From the NCBI RefSeq assembly GCF_021730435.1, contig NZ_JABWGX010000007.1, positions 62,001 through 126,000 on the forward strand: a stretch of 64,000 nucleotides of DNA, read 5' to 3'. The translations under genes and the position numbers were made by a program. The notes under the pieces were generated by a model. It searched no databases. It was not told the origin of the DNA and saw only the letters and a list, made by a program, of their open reading frames with translations. Below, one piece after another: positions 38,346 to 46,171 of this stretch (positions are counted from its first letter, which is position 1; each line of letters starts with the position of its first letter). The stretch comes from Xanthobacter agilis. Lineage in GTDB: Bacteria > Pseudomonadota > Alphaproteobacteria > Rhizobiales > Xanthobacteraceae.

Positions 38346-38918
38346 TCAGCTCGCGGGGGCGATGAGGCCGGCGGCGGCGAGTTCCGCGCGCCGGCGGGCG
38401 ATGGCCACTTTCAGGTCGGCGAGGCTCTCGGCTACGTCGGTGGCCTCGAAGTCCTTGAGTTTCTGCGTGTTTTCAAGGTCGATGCGGCGCGGATAGACCG
38501 GCACCGGGCCTTCCGGCGCCATGGTGATGAGCTCCGGCGCGCTGTCGCAGGCGAAGACGATGCAGTGCACCCGGCACTTGCCGGCCTGGGCGAAGCAATT
38601 GGTGACGAGGGAATCGGAGATGCCGCAGACCGCCTTCGCCACCGTGTTGGAGGTGGCGGGGGAGACCACGAGCGTGTGATATTCGCCGTGATAGAACCGG
38701 CCCACCGAGGCGGACGAGGCGCTGTCGTCGCGATAGATATTCACGGTGTCCGGCAACGGCTCCTTGTCCTGCCGGTACATGCGCAGCACCTCGGCGGCGG
38801 CGGCCGAGATGAAGAGGTCCACGTCTCCCAGTTCGCGGATGATCTCCATGCTCTCCGTGAAGAAATGGCCGGAGCCCGTCAGGGCCCAGGCCCAGCGGGG
38901 ATGGGTCACTTTTTTCAT
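38346..38918 (-). CDS. Flavoprotein of the dihydromethanopterin reductase / AfpA type
   Basis: A 190-residue flavodoxin-like FMN protein of the flavoprotein (UbiX/Dfp-like) family, close to archaeoflavoprotein AfpA and to the dihydromethanopterin reductase (acceptor) proteins of methylotrophs. Seen: WALTGSGHFFTESMEII at the nucleotide site, VVSPATSNTVAKAVCGISDSLVTNCFAQA in the middle, and several cysteines (GKCRVHCIVFAC) reminiscent of an iron-sulfur or redox segment. It probably reduces dihydromethanopterin to the active cofactor. It lies between the kinase (15-bp gap) and the DHPS-like gene. Confidence 0.87.
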   Translation of the reverse strand: MKKVTHPRWAWALTGSGHFFTESMEIIRELGDVDLFISAAAAEVLRMYRQDKEPLPDTVNIYRDDSASSASVGRFYHGEYHTLVVSPATSNTVAKAVCGISDSLVTNCFAQAGKCRVHCIVFACDSAPELITMAPEGPVPVYPRRIDLENTQKLKDFEATDVAESLADLKVAIARRRAELAAAGLIAPAS

Positions 38919-38933
38919 CGGGGCCTTCGCCCT

Positions 38934-39578
38934 TCAAGGTTCGTGGGTCCTGCCCGCCGCTTCATATGGGGCAAGGACGGTGTCGAGGGTGGACGCGTCG
39001 TCCGCGGCGGCAAGCACAATATCGCCTTCGTAGCCGAGCGCCATGCCCTCGAAGGCGCCATCCACGAGACCGAGGCGGCTCCAGGTGGCGACATCCTCCG
39101 CCCGCGTGCCGGAACGGGGCGGGACGGCGGCCCCCTCGGCCTTCACCAGCAGCAGACGCGGGGCACCGAGCGCGCCCGCCAGCCACAGGGCGAGGCTGTC
39201 GGAGGTCACGTCCCAGCTCTCGGCGATCTCAAGATGACCGGTGAGCAGCGCCGCCGGAAACCACACGGCGGCACCGGGGCCGGCGGCGGCAAGCCCGGCC
39301 AGGGTGCGGGCGCCGCGCAGGCCGGGGGCGAGATCCTGGAGCATGCAGGCGGTCTGCTCCATGGCGAGGAGAGCCATGCGGTGGGCGGCGCCGTCGCTGA
39401 AGCCCAGGCGCGGCTGAGCGTCGCGCACCGCATCGGCGAAAACGCCGCCGCCCGGCACCAGCACCAGGCCGGCCAAAGGCGCAAGGCGCTCCAGCAGCAC
39501 GCGCGGTGGCGCTTCGCGCATGAGGCTGCCGCCAAGCTTGACCACGAGGGGCGGAAGGCATGGGGGGAGGGGGCTCAA
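38934..39578 (-). CDS. Amino acid kinase family protein, MfnE-like
   Basis: A 214-residue amino-acid-kinase fold protein. The N-terminal VVKLGGSL and LVLVPGGGVFADAVR motifs bind ATP and phosphate, and TSDSLALWLAGALGAPRLLLVKAEG is the typical second half. It is equivalent to MfnE, which phosphorylates the aminomethylfuran phosphate in methanofuran synthesis, and to the kinase gene of methylotroph H4MPT clusters. It appears to begin with TTG 39578: the only nearby ATG (39586) is out of frame. It is the first gene of the five-gene minus-strand operon. Confidence 0.85.
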   Translation of the reverse strand: MSPLPPCLPPLVVKLGGSLMREAPPRVLLERLAPLAGLVLVPGGGVFADAVRDAQPRLGFSDGAAHRMALLAMEQTACMLQDLAPGLRGARTLAGLAAAGPGAAVWFPAALLTGHLEIAESWDVTSDSLALWLAGALGAPRLLLVKAEGAAVPPRSGTRAEDVATWSRLGLVDGAFEGMALGYEGDIVLAAADDASTLDTVLAPYEAAGRTHEP

Positions 39579-39799
39579 GGTCGCATCCGTCTAACGATTT
39601 GAGTCATGATAATGAAAAAGCATGATCCGTCCCGGATCGGATTGTCCGTTCGCGCGTGCGGTATACTCACGCACGCAGTCCCCAGCGGCTGAACGGCAAT
39701 GCCGGTCCGGCTCAGCCCGTCTGGCGCCGAGGTGCCGGCGCGGGTGAAACGACACGGCGCGCTGCGGCGGTCCACCGCGCCTAGATTGAGGAATACGTC

Positions 39800-40267
39800 A
39801 TGCGTCTCATTTTGGCTTCGATGCTCCTCATCGCCGCGACGGGCGCGGCACTTGCCGAGTCCGAGCCGGCCAAGGAGGCCGCGCCCGCCGCAAGCGAGGC
39901 CGCGCCGGCCGCCGTTGCCGCCACCGCCGAAGCGGGCGATCCCGCGAAGGGCGAGACTGTCTTCAAGAAGTGCATGGCCTGCCACGCCATCGGTCCGGGC
40001 GCCAAGACCAAGGTCGGTCCGCCCCTGAACGGCATCGTCGGCGCCAAGTGGGCGCACTTCGAGGGCTATCCCTATTCGGAGGATATCAAGGCCGGCGCCG
40101 CCGCCGGCAAGGTCTGGGACCTTGCCACCCTCGACAATTACGTGACCAATCCCAAGGTGCTCGCACCCAAGGGCAAGATGGCGTTTCCCGGCCTCAAGGA
40201 CGCGGCCGATCGCGCCAATCTGATTGCGTTCCTCTCCCAGTTCGACGCGGACGGCAACAAGAAGTGA
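39800..40267 (+). CDS. Class I cytochrome c (c2/c550-like), periplasmic
   Basis: A 155-residue secreted monoheme cytochrome. The signal peptide is at about 1-19 (ends ALA), followed by an Ala/Glu/Pro-rich linker of about 28 residues. One heme motif CMACH, the GPPLNGIVGAKWAHFEGYPYS region and the axial Met in KGKMAFPG are seen. It is likely a soluble electron shuttle to a terminal oxidase or from a periplasmic dehydrogenase. GAGGAA precedes ATG 39800. It is divergent from the cofactor operon and followed by a strong terminator. Confidence 0.93.
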   Translation: MRLILASMLLIAATGAALAESEPAKEAAPAASEAAPAAVAATAEAGDPAKGETVFKKCMACHAIGPGAKTKVGPPLNGIVGAKWAHFEGYPYSEDIKAGAAAGKVWDLATLDNYVTNPKVLAPKGKMAFPGLKDAADRANLIAFLSQFDADGNKK

Positions 40268-40273
40268 GTGCTG

Positions 40274-40302
40274 CGGCCGCGCGCCGGGCGCGCGGCCGTT
40301 TC
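40274..40302 (+). terminator. Rho-independent terminator of the cytochrome c gene
   Basis: Perfect 11-bp stem CGGCCGCGCGC / GCGCGCGGCCG with a 3-base loop, followed by TTTCT, six bases beyond the cytochrome stop codon. Confidence 0.8.
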
Positions 40303-40386
40303 TGAAATCGCGCACCCGCCTGCCAGGGCTCTCCCAGACCACGGATTCGGCGTGGACTGAGCGGCGGGAGCCGCCGCCTTTCGCCC

Positions 40387-40442
40387 CCATGTCCGGCAAC
40401 CCGCGCCCGGCAACCCATGTCGGGCAACCCGTGCCCGGCAAC
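40387..40442. repeat. 14-bp tandem repeat, four copies
   Basis: Four head-to-tail 14-bp units ending CGGCAAC or GGGCAAC (CC-R-T/C-G-... type): 40387-40400, 40401-40414, 40415-40428 and 40429-40442. Units 1 and 3 begin CCATGT; units 2 and 4 begin CCGCGC and CCGTGC. The alternation suggests doubling of a 28-bp pair. It is non-coding, between the cytochrome terminator and the HpaB-type operon. The remaining sequence 40303-40650 has no recognisable feature. Confidence 0.8.
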
Positions 40443-40658
40443 CCGCCGCGCGGCCGCGGGCCGGCGCTGGTGCCCCCTTCCTCATATTTTCGATGCCCTC
40501 GGCCTCGAGCTCGGTTGCGCCCACACGCGTGCCTTGATGCACGCGTGATCCTCCGCGCGCGCCGCCGGGGAGGGGCCCTGCTCACCATCGCGTGATGCGC
40601 CGACGGGCATCTCGACGTCGCCTTTTCGGGAACGGGGCTTGATCCCATACCTGTTTCA

Positions 40659-40683
40659 TAATAGCTTTCTTACAAAGCTAATT
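40659..40683. promoter_or_regulatory. Putative GntR operator upstream of the flavin reductase / monooxygenase operon
   Basis: A 25-bp dyad TAATAG-N13-CTAATT containing the perfect inner palindrome TAGCTTT-CTTAC-AAAGCTA (40662-40680), ending 20 bp before the flavin reductase start codon. ACAAAGCTAATT plus the flank CGCAT recurs at 51500-51516 ahead of the liv operon in the same dyad spacing. It overlaps a possible -10 (TAGCTT, 17 bp after TTGATC at 40639), which suits a repressor. The linked GntR protein (45420-46115) is the likely ligand. Confidence 0.65.
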
Positions 40684-40703
40684 ACGCATCGGCGAGCCCC
40701 GAG

Positions 40704-41219
40704 ATGTCGAGCCCCGACTTTCCTCCTCTGGATTCGCGCACCTTCCGACAGGTGCTGGGCCAGTTTGCCACCGGCGTTGCCGTGGTGACCGCCAGCGCCG
40801 CCGATGGCACGCGCATCGGCATGACCATGAGTTCCTTCAATTCGGTGTCGCTGGACCCGCCGCTGGTGCTGTTCTCGGTGGATCGGCGCGCCCACTCGCT
40901 GCCGGCCATGCGCGAGGCTCGCGGCTTCGGCATCAATATCCTGGGTGAAGGCCAGCGCGCCCTGTCCGATCGCTTCGCCCGCGCGCTCGACGATAAATGG
41001 AACGCGGTGGACCATCACCTTGGCGCCCATGACGTGCCGCTGCTGGCGGGCGCCCTCGCGCACCTCGAATGCGCGCCCCACGCCATCCATGAGGGCGGTG
41101 ACCACGAGATCTTCATTGCCCGCGTGCTGCGCGTATCTGCTGCCAGCGCCGAGGCCCCTCTCATCTTCTTTCGTGGGCGTTATCATGCGCTCGCGTCCAC
41201 CGACATGCCGCAGCGCTGA
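40704..41219 (+). CDS. NAD(P)H:flavin reductase component of a two-component monooxygenase
   Basis: A 171-residue split-barrel flavin reductase (HpaC/RutF-like). Seen: FRQVLGQFATGVAVVTA at the N-terminus, GMTMSSFNSVSLDPPLVLFSVDR at the flavin site, FGINIL and LSDRFA. It supplies reduced FAD or FMN to the HpaB-type oxygenase encoded 45 bp downstream. It is the first gene of a plus-strand operon behind the putative GntR operator. Confidence 0.93.
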   Translation: MSSPDFPPLDSRTFRQVLGQFATGVAVVTASAADGTRIGMTMSSFNSVSLDPPLVLFSVDRRAHSLPAMREARGFGINILGEGQRALSDRFARALDDKWNAVDHHLGAHDVPLLAGALAHLECAPHAIHEGGDHEIFIARVLRVSAASAEAPLIFFRGRYHALASTDMPQR

Positions 41220-41264
41220 GGCCCGGCCTCGGACCCCTGCGGCCAACATCGAAGGACTTTCCAG

Positions 41265-42749
41265 ATGATCAAGACCGGAGCCCAGCACACCGCCAGCCTG
41301 AAGGATGGTCGCGAGGTTTTCCTCGATGGCAAGCTGGTGAAGGACGTGACCACCCACCCCGCCTACACGCGTGCGGTGGCCTCGGTGGCGAAGATGTTCG
41401 ACTTTCACAGCGCGCCGGAAAACGCCGAGCTGATGACCTTCGCCACCGAGACCGGCACCCGCGCCAACCGCATCTGGCAGCTTCCGAAGAGCTATGAGGA
41501 TCTCGTGACCCGCCGCAAGGGTCTGGAGGCCTGGACCGAGCTGCACGCCGGCTTCCTTGGCCGTGCGCCGGACCATGTGGCCTCCTGCATCGCCGGGATG
41601 TACATGGGGCTCGACCAGTTCGAGGCCTATGACAAGGCCCGCGCCAATGCGCTCGCGGATTATTACCGCTACGCCCGCGACAACGACCTCTATCTCACTT
41701 ACGTCATCATCAATCCGCAGGCCGACCGCTCCAAGAACGCGGCGGGGCAGGCCGACCCGTTCCTCTCCGCCGCCATCGTGGACCGCGACGCCGAGGGCAT
41801 CACCGTGCGCGGCGCCAAGATGCTGGCCACTGGCGGCATCATGGCCAATGAGGTGTTCGTCACCTGCATCCAGCCGCTCCAGCCGGGCGAGGAGAAATAT
41901 GCCCTGTCCTTCGCCATTCCGATGAATGCGAAGGGCCTGAAGGTGCTCTCCCGCAAGTCCTATGAGGCGGCATCTCCCTCCGTGTTCGACAATCCGCTGG
42001 CGAGCCGCTTCGACGAGAACGACGCGGTGCTGTATTTCGACGATGTGAAGGTGCCGTGGGACCGTATCTTCATTGTCGACGATATCGCCATGACGGCGAA
42101 GCAGTTCCACGCGACCCCGGCCCATGTCTACCAGAACTATCAGGCGCAGATCCGCCTTTCGGTGAAGGTGCGGTTCCTGGCGGGCCTCGCCCGGCGCATC
42201 GCCGAGGTGAATGGCATCCTCAATTTCCCGCAGGTGCGCGAGATCCTGGGCCAGCTCGCCGCCGAGGTGGGCATGGTGGAGGCCTTCGTGACCGCCATGG
42301 AGGCCAAGGGCACCCACTACGGGCCTTATTTCATCCCCGATCGGCATACTCTTTATGCCGCCCAGACCATGGCGCAGCAGCTCTATGGCAAGCTCATCAC
42401 CACTTTGCGGGAGCTGGCCGGCGGCGGCCTCATCATGCTGCCCTCGTCGGTGCATGATTACGAGAATCCGGAACTTGCGGCCCTCATTCGCAAGACCCAG
42501 CAGTCGCCGGTGGCGAGCGCGGACGAGCGGGTGAAGTTCTTCAAGCTGGCCTGGGACGCGGTGGGCTCGGAGTTTGCGTCCCGCCACGCCCAGTATGAGA
42601 TGTTCTATGCGGGCGCGAGCTTCGTGGTGAAGAACCACTCGTTCCGCACCTACGATTGGGCGCGGGCCGGCAACCTCGTGGATCGCATGCTGTCGAGCTA
42701 TGACCTTGCCGACGAGGTGTCCGCGGCGCCCGCCCAGGCGGCGGAGTGA
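41265..42749 (+). CDS. HpaB-family FADH2-dependent monooxygenase (4-hydroxyphenylacetate 3-hydroxylase type)
   Basis: A 494-residue oxygenase component of the 4-hydroxyphenylacetate 3-monooxygenase family, which inserts oxygen into phenols or N-heterocycles with reduced flavin from a partner reductase. The acyl-CoA-dehydrogenase-like fold is recognisable: GTRANRIWQLPKSYEDLVTRRK near the N-terminus, TGGIMANEVFVTCIQP in the middle, and FHATPAHVYQNYQAQIRLSVK at the start of the C-terminal helical domain. Neighbours (cupin, amidase, DUF2848 hydrolase, LIV-type importer) are not those of the homoprotocatechuate pathway, so 4-hydroxyphenylacetate is unlikely to be the substrate; a pyrrole- or pyridine-type acid or aromatic amide is possible. 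Inference. Confidence 0.9.
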   Translation: MIKTGAQHTASLKDGREVFLDGKLVKDVTTHPAYTRAVASVAKMFDFHSAPENAELMTFATETGTRANRIWQLPKSYEDLVTRRKGLEAWTELHAGFLGRAPDHVASCIAGMYMGLDQFEAYDKARANALADYYRYARDNDLYLTYVIINPQADRSKNAAGQADPFLSAAIVDRDAEGITVRGAKMLATGGIMANEVFVTCIQPLQPGEEKYALSFAIPMNAKGLKVLSRKSYEAASPSVFDNPLASRFDENDAVLYFDDVKVPWDRIFIVDDIAMTAKQFHATPAHVYQNYQAQIRLSVKVRFLAGLARRIAEVNGILNFPQVREILGQLAAEVGMVEAFVTAMEAKGTHYGPYFIPDRHTLYAAQTMAQQLYGKLITTLRELAGGGLIMLPSSVHDYENPELAALIRKTQQSPVASADERVKFFKLAWDAVGSEFASRHAQYEMFYAGASFVVKNHSFRTYDWARAGNLVDRMLSSYDLADEVSAAPAQAAE

Positions 42750-42789
42750 GGCTGTCGCGCGCAAGACGTTTCAAGTAAGGACTGCCCCA

Positions 42790-43170
42790 ATGGCCATCAA
42801 CAAGATCCACGACGAGTTCAAGGCGGTCGATCTTTCGACCGGCTGGGAGGTGCCGCCGGGCTACCCTTCCGGCATCCAGCAGAAGGTTCTTTCCGGAATC
42901 CTGGACGAAAAGAACAAGAGCGGCTCGCGCACCCGCATCTTGCGGTTTAGCCCCGGCATCTACACAACGAAGCCGTTCGTGCATGATTATTGGGAAGAGG
43001 TGTTTCTGTTCTCCGGTGATCTCACGGTAGGTAATGACGAGAAGGGGGAGGGCGGGGAAGCCTTCCAGCCCTTCACCTATGCTGTGCGGCCGCCGGGTGC
43101 CTTCCATGGACCCTTCAAATCCGAGAAGGGCTGCATGCTGCTCGAAATTCACTATTACGATCCAGTCTGA
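42790..43170 (+). CDS. Small cupin domain protein
   Basis: A 126-residue single-domain cupin. The first cupin motif is atypical (PFVHDYWEEVFLFSGDLTVG) but keeps His and Glu ligands; the second is RPPGAFHGPFKSEKGCMLLEIHYYD. It could be a metal-dependent dioxygenase, isomerase or small-molecule binding protein acting after the monooxygenase. ATG 42790 has AAGGA ten bases upstream; the frame opens 30 codons earlier inside the preceding gene. 40-bp gap to the monooxygenase gene; a hairpin follows. Confidence 0.8.
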   Translation: MAINKIHDEFKAVDLSTGWEVPPGYPSGIQQKVLSGILDEKNKSGSRTRILRFSPGIYTTKPFVHDYWEEVFLFSGDLTVGNDEKGEGGEAFQPFTYAVRPPGAFHGPFKSEKGCMLLEIHYYDPV

Positions 43171-43187
43171 TCCGCTTCGCCACCCCG

Positions 43188-43216
43188 GCCCGCCCCGTGT
43201 CCCTGACGGGGCGGGC
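43188..43216 (+). terminator. 10-bp hairpin between cupin and amidase genes
   Basis: Perfect inverted repeat GCCCGCCCCG / CGGGGCGGGC with a 9-base loop, followed by TTCTCATT. It lies in the 65-bp gap after the cupin gene and can act as a partial terminator reducing amidase expression. Confidence 0.55.
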
Positions 43217-43235
43217 TTCTCATTGTGGTAACCTC

Positions 43236-44609
43236 ATGTCTGCTCTGCCCCTCCTGTCTTCGCCCACGCCCACCCTCGCCGTTCTCGCCGCGGATCTTGC
43301 CGCGGGCCGCACGACCGCGCGCGCCCTCACCGAGGCGTGCCTCGCCCGCATCCAGGACCCCGATGGGGAGGGCGCCCGCGCCTTTGTCTCCGTGGATGCC
43401 GAGGGTGCCGTTGCCGTTGCCGATGCCCAGGACGCGCTGCGCAAGGCGGGCGCCGCGACCTCGCCATTTGCCGGCATTCCGATTGCGGTGAAGGATCTGT
43501 TCGACATCGCGGGGCAGGTGACCGCCGCCGGCTCCCGCGTGCTGGCCGATGCCGCGCCCGCCACCCGCGATGCGCCGGCCGTGGCGCGGCTGCGCCGGGC
43601 CGGGTTCGTGATCGTCGGTCGCAACACCATGAGCGAGTTCGCCTATTCGGGCCTCGGCATGAACCCCCATTCCGGCGATCCCCGCGCCCCGTTCGAGCGC
43701 GCCATCGGCCGGGTGTCCGGCGGCTCCACCTCCGGTGGCGCGGTGGCGGTGGCGGATGGCATGGCCCATGCGGCGCTGGGCACGGACACCGGCGGCTCCT
43801 GCCGCATTCCGGCGGCGTTCTGCGGCATCACCGGGTTCAAGCCGACCGCGCGCCGGGTCCCGCGGGAAGGAGCTTTCCCGCTCTCCGCAACCCTGGACAG
43901 CGTGGGGCCGCTCGCCCGCTCCGTGGCCTGTTGCGCGGCTCTCGATGCGCTTCTTTCCGGCGCCGAGCCGGCACCGCTGGTGGCGCGCGCCGTGACGGGC
44001 CTGCGCCTGCTGGTGCCCACCACCATTGCCCTGGACGGGCTGGAAGGCGAGGTGGCGTCGACTTTCGCGGCGGCGCTGACTCGTCTTTCGGCGGCCGGTG
44101 CCCAGATCATCGAGGCGCCGTTCCCCGAGTTCGCCGACATCGCCCCCATGAACGCCAAGGGTGGCTTCACGGCGGCGGAGAGCTATGCCACGCATCGCAA
44201 GCTGCTGGAGGAGAAAGGCGATGCCTATGATCCCCGCGTCCTGGTGCGCATCCGCCGGGGCGCGGAGCAATCGGCGGCCGACTATCTCGACCTTGTGGCC
44301 GCCCGCGCGGCACTGGTGGAACATGCGACGGCGCGCCTTGCGCCGTTCGATGCGCTGCTGCTGCCCACCGCGCCCATCCTGCCGCCGCGCATCGCCGACC
44401 TCGCCACCGACGATGCGGCTTATGGGAAGGTGAATCTTGCCGCCCTGCGCAACCCCACCCTCATCAACATGATCGACGGCTGCGCCATCTCGCTGCCCCT
44501 GTCGGGCACGGGGGGCGCGCCGGTGGGGTTGATGGTGGCGGGTGCGGGGGGGCAGGACGCCGCGCTGCTGGCCATCGCGGCGGGCATCGAGGCCACCCTC
44601 AAAGGCTGA
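43236..44609 (+). CDS. Amidase signature family hydrolase
   Basis: A 457-residue Ser-cisSer-Lys amidase. The catalytic Lys86 is in GIPIAVKDLF, the Gly/Ser-rich signature is GGSTSGGA (about 162-169, containing the cis-Ser) and the nucleophile Ser188 is in TDTGGSCRIP. It hydrolyses a carboxamide, allophanate-like or lactam-derived bond to acid plus ammonia. It is the last gene of the operon with the flavin monooxygenase. MSALPLL at 43236 is chosen as the start; an upstream in-frame ATG at 43197 lies within the hairpin. Confidence 0.92.
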   Translation: MSALPLLSSPTPTLAVLAADLAAGRTTARALTEACLARIQDPDGEGARAFVSVDAEGAVAVADAQDALRKAGAATSPFAGIPIAVKDLFDIAGQVTAAGSRVLADAAPATRDAPAVARLRRAGFVIVGRNTMSEFAYSGLGMNPHSGDPRAPFERAIGRVSGGSTSGGAVAVADGMAHAALGTDTGGSCRIPAAFCGITGFKPTARRVPREGAFPLSATLDSVGPLARSVACCAALDALLSGAEPAPLVARAVTGLRLLVPTTIALDGLEGEVASTFAAALTRLSAAGAQIIEAPFPEFADIAPMNAKGGFTAAESYATHRKLLEEKGDAYDPRVLVRIRRGAEQSAADYLDLVAARAALVEHATARLAPFDALLLPTAPILPPRIADLATDDAAYGKVNLAALRNPTLINMIDGCAISLPLSGTGGAPVGLMVAGAGGQDAALLAIAAGIEATLKG

Positions 44610-44908
44610 ATGGGCTGGGGCTGAATGGGCTGACGGCGCTGGGCGCCCGCGCGCCCGGCTTCCATCGGGCGCCACCTCGTGTGCGCATGGAACGCGGCGG
44701 CACTCTGAAGCTGAATGTGGCGCGCTCGGGGGTCCTGCGCGCGTCGGCGGCGTTTCCGGTGCGCCTTAGCCGGAGTGAGGGAACTGGCCGGGAGGTGTTG
44801 CGGGTGTGAATCTGCCTTCGGCGCGGGCCGCCCGCCCTTTGAATGCGGCCCTTGCTGTGGCGGATGTCACGCATGGGACGGCGAAACGCCGCTCCGCAGG
44901 CGGAAGGT
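44610..44908. other. Spacer between amidase and small coiled-coil gene
   Basis: 299 bp between convergent genes. It contains a short repeated GGCTGAATGGGCT motif right after the amidase stop and otherwise nothing recognisable. Short frames here have no ribosome site. Confidence 0.4.
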
Positions 44909-45292
44909 TCAGCCGTTGCTCTGATTGAGGATCGAAAGGTCGGTCTTGGCGAGTGGCGCGTAAGGATTGGTCTCGTCGTCCGAGCTCTGGGACGTGGACG
45001 AATCGCTCGAATTTGACGCACTCGTGGTGCTCTGAGCGTTTTGCGCATTGAGGCGCGCCGTGAGATTGGCGATCTGAGCCTGAATCTGCTTGAGGCTTTC
45101 TTCGGCCTTCTGGACGGTCTTTTCCTTTTCGTCTTCAGTCAGCTCATCCGAACTGTTCGCATCGTCAATCTCTTTTTGCAATGCCTCCGCATTGGCCTTC
45201 AGCTTGGCGATGGTGGAAGAGAGGTCGGTGGATGCGCTGCTCGTCGAGCTGCTGCTGAGAAGTGATGTTGAGACGGAAGAAACGGAAACCAT
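44909..45292 (-). CDS. Small Ser-rich coiled-coil protein of unknown function
   Basis: A 127-residue protein. The N-terminus is Ser/Thr-rich (MVSVSSVSTSLLSSSSTSSAS). The centre (about 25-85) is a highly charged heptad-patterned helix with LKANAEALQKEI and IQAQIANLTARLNAQ. The C-terminus is Ser/Asp-rich and ends PLAKTDLSILNQSNG. No Cys, TM or signal peptide. A strong GGAGGT lies 7 bases before ATG 45292, which supports a real gene. Its composition recalls the larger low-complexity protein at 26949-27671. It sits inside the catabolic island between the two facing units, but nothing links it to catabolism. Confidence 0.7.
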   Translation of the reverse strand: MVSVSSVSTSLLSSSSTSSASTDLSSTIAKLKANAEALQKEIDDANSSDELTEDEKEKTVQKAEESLKQIQAQIANLTARLNAQNAQSTTSASNSSDSSTSQSSDDETNPYAPLAKTDLSILNQSNG

Positions 45293-45419
45293 AATTCACC
45301 TCCGCATGGCATATGCGGGGCGCATTTTCTAATAAATGGCTGGCGTCAAACTGTATTTCCGAATGTTCGCGCCATGTTGCCGAAGATTGCTCGACCGCGG
45401 ACCGCGCGGCCGGCTCCGC

Positions 45420-46115
45420 TCAGAGCTGGCGGTTGAGATTGTCGGCGAAGGAGCGGATATGGGTGCGCACCGCCGCTTCGGCGGCGTCCGGATCGCGGGA
45501 GCGCAGGGCTTCCACGATGGCGGCGTGCTCCACCACCACCCGGTGATGATGCTCCGGTGCGCGCAGGGAGACGAACCACACCCGTTGCGCTTTCTCGTGC
45601 AAGCTTTTCAGGATCTCGGCAAGCACCGGATTGCCCGCCGCCGCCGAGATGATGGCATGGAACTCGCGGTCGAGGGCCATCAGCTCCGCGATATCGCGCT
45701 TGGCGGCGGCGTCGATGCCCAGGGCCACGTTGGTGGCGAGGGCGGCCAGATGCCCGGGCTCCGCCCGCTCCGCGGCGAGGCGGGCGCAGAAGCATTCGTT
45801 GAGCAGGCGCACTTCCACCATGTCGTGCACCTCATCCTGGGAGATGGGGCGCACCACGATGCCCTTGCGCGGCAGCACCTCCACCAGGCTATCCCGCATG
45901 AGCCGGTCGAACGCCTGGCGTACCGGTGTGCGGCCGATGTTGAGCGCGGCGGAGACGGCCGCCTCGCTCAGCACTTCTCCGGGGCGGAACACGCACATGA
46001 TGATGCGCGCCTTGATGAGCTCATAGGCTTCGTCACGCAGCGAACGGGCCGGCGTCGCAGCATCGGACGGCCCCACGGATATCTCCTGCATGGCGTTTGC
46101 CACCGGCGTTCCCAT
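45420..46115 (-). CDS. GntR family regulator (FadR/FCD subfamily)
   Basis: A 231-residue repressor-type regulator. The N-terminal winged helix (LRDEAYELIKARIIMCVFRPGEVLSEAAVSAALNIGRTPVRQAFDRL) matches GntR. The C-terminal all-helical FCD domain carries the Asp/His metal-site pattern (DREFHAIIS, HHRVVVEHAAIVEAL, VRTHIRSF). It is the last gene of the livHMGF-binding protein-DUF2848 operon (56-bp gap) and probably binds the dyads at 40659 and 51487, with a pathway substrate as inducer. ATG 46115 is used; Met at 46091 is an alternative. Confidence 0.92.
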   Translation of the reverse strand: MGTPVANAMQEISVGPSDAATPARSLRDEAYELIKARIIMCVFRPGEVLSEAAVSAALNIGRTPVRQAFDRLMRDSLVEVLPRKGIVVRPISQDEVHDMVEVRLLNECFCARLAAERAEPGHLAALATNVALGIDAAAKRDIAELMALDREFHAIISAAAGNPVLAEILKSLHEKAQRVWFVSLRAPEHHHRVVVEHAAIVEALRSRDPDAAEAAVRTHIRSFADNLNRQL

Positions 46116-46171
46116 TATCGTCTCATTTCTGAATACGCCGGCCGCCGCGTGGTGACCGGCGAGATTGCCGG

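Noticed and set aside
41265-42749. Assignment as hpaB of 4-hydroxyphenylacetate degradation
   Set aside because: No homoprotocatechuate pathway genes (hpaD, E, F, G, H, I) are nearby, so only the family is claimed.
40656-42764. 702-codon minus-strand frame over flavin reductase and monooxygenase genes
   Set aside because: Antisense to two well-recognised genes and would cover the operator region.
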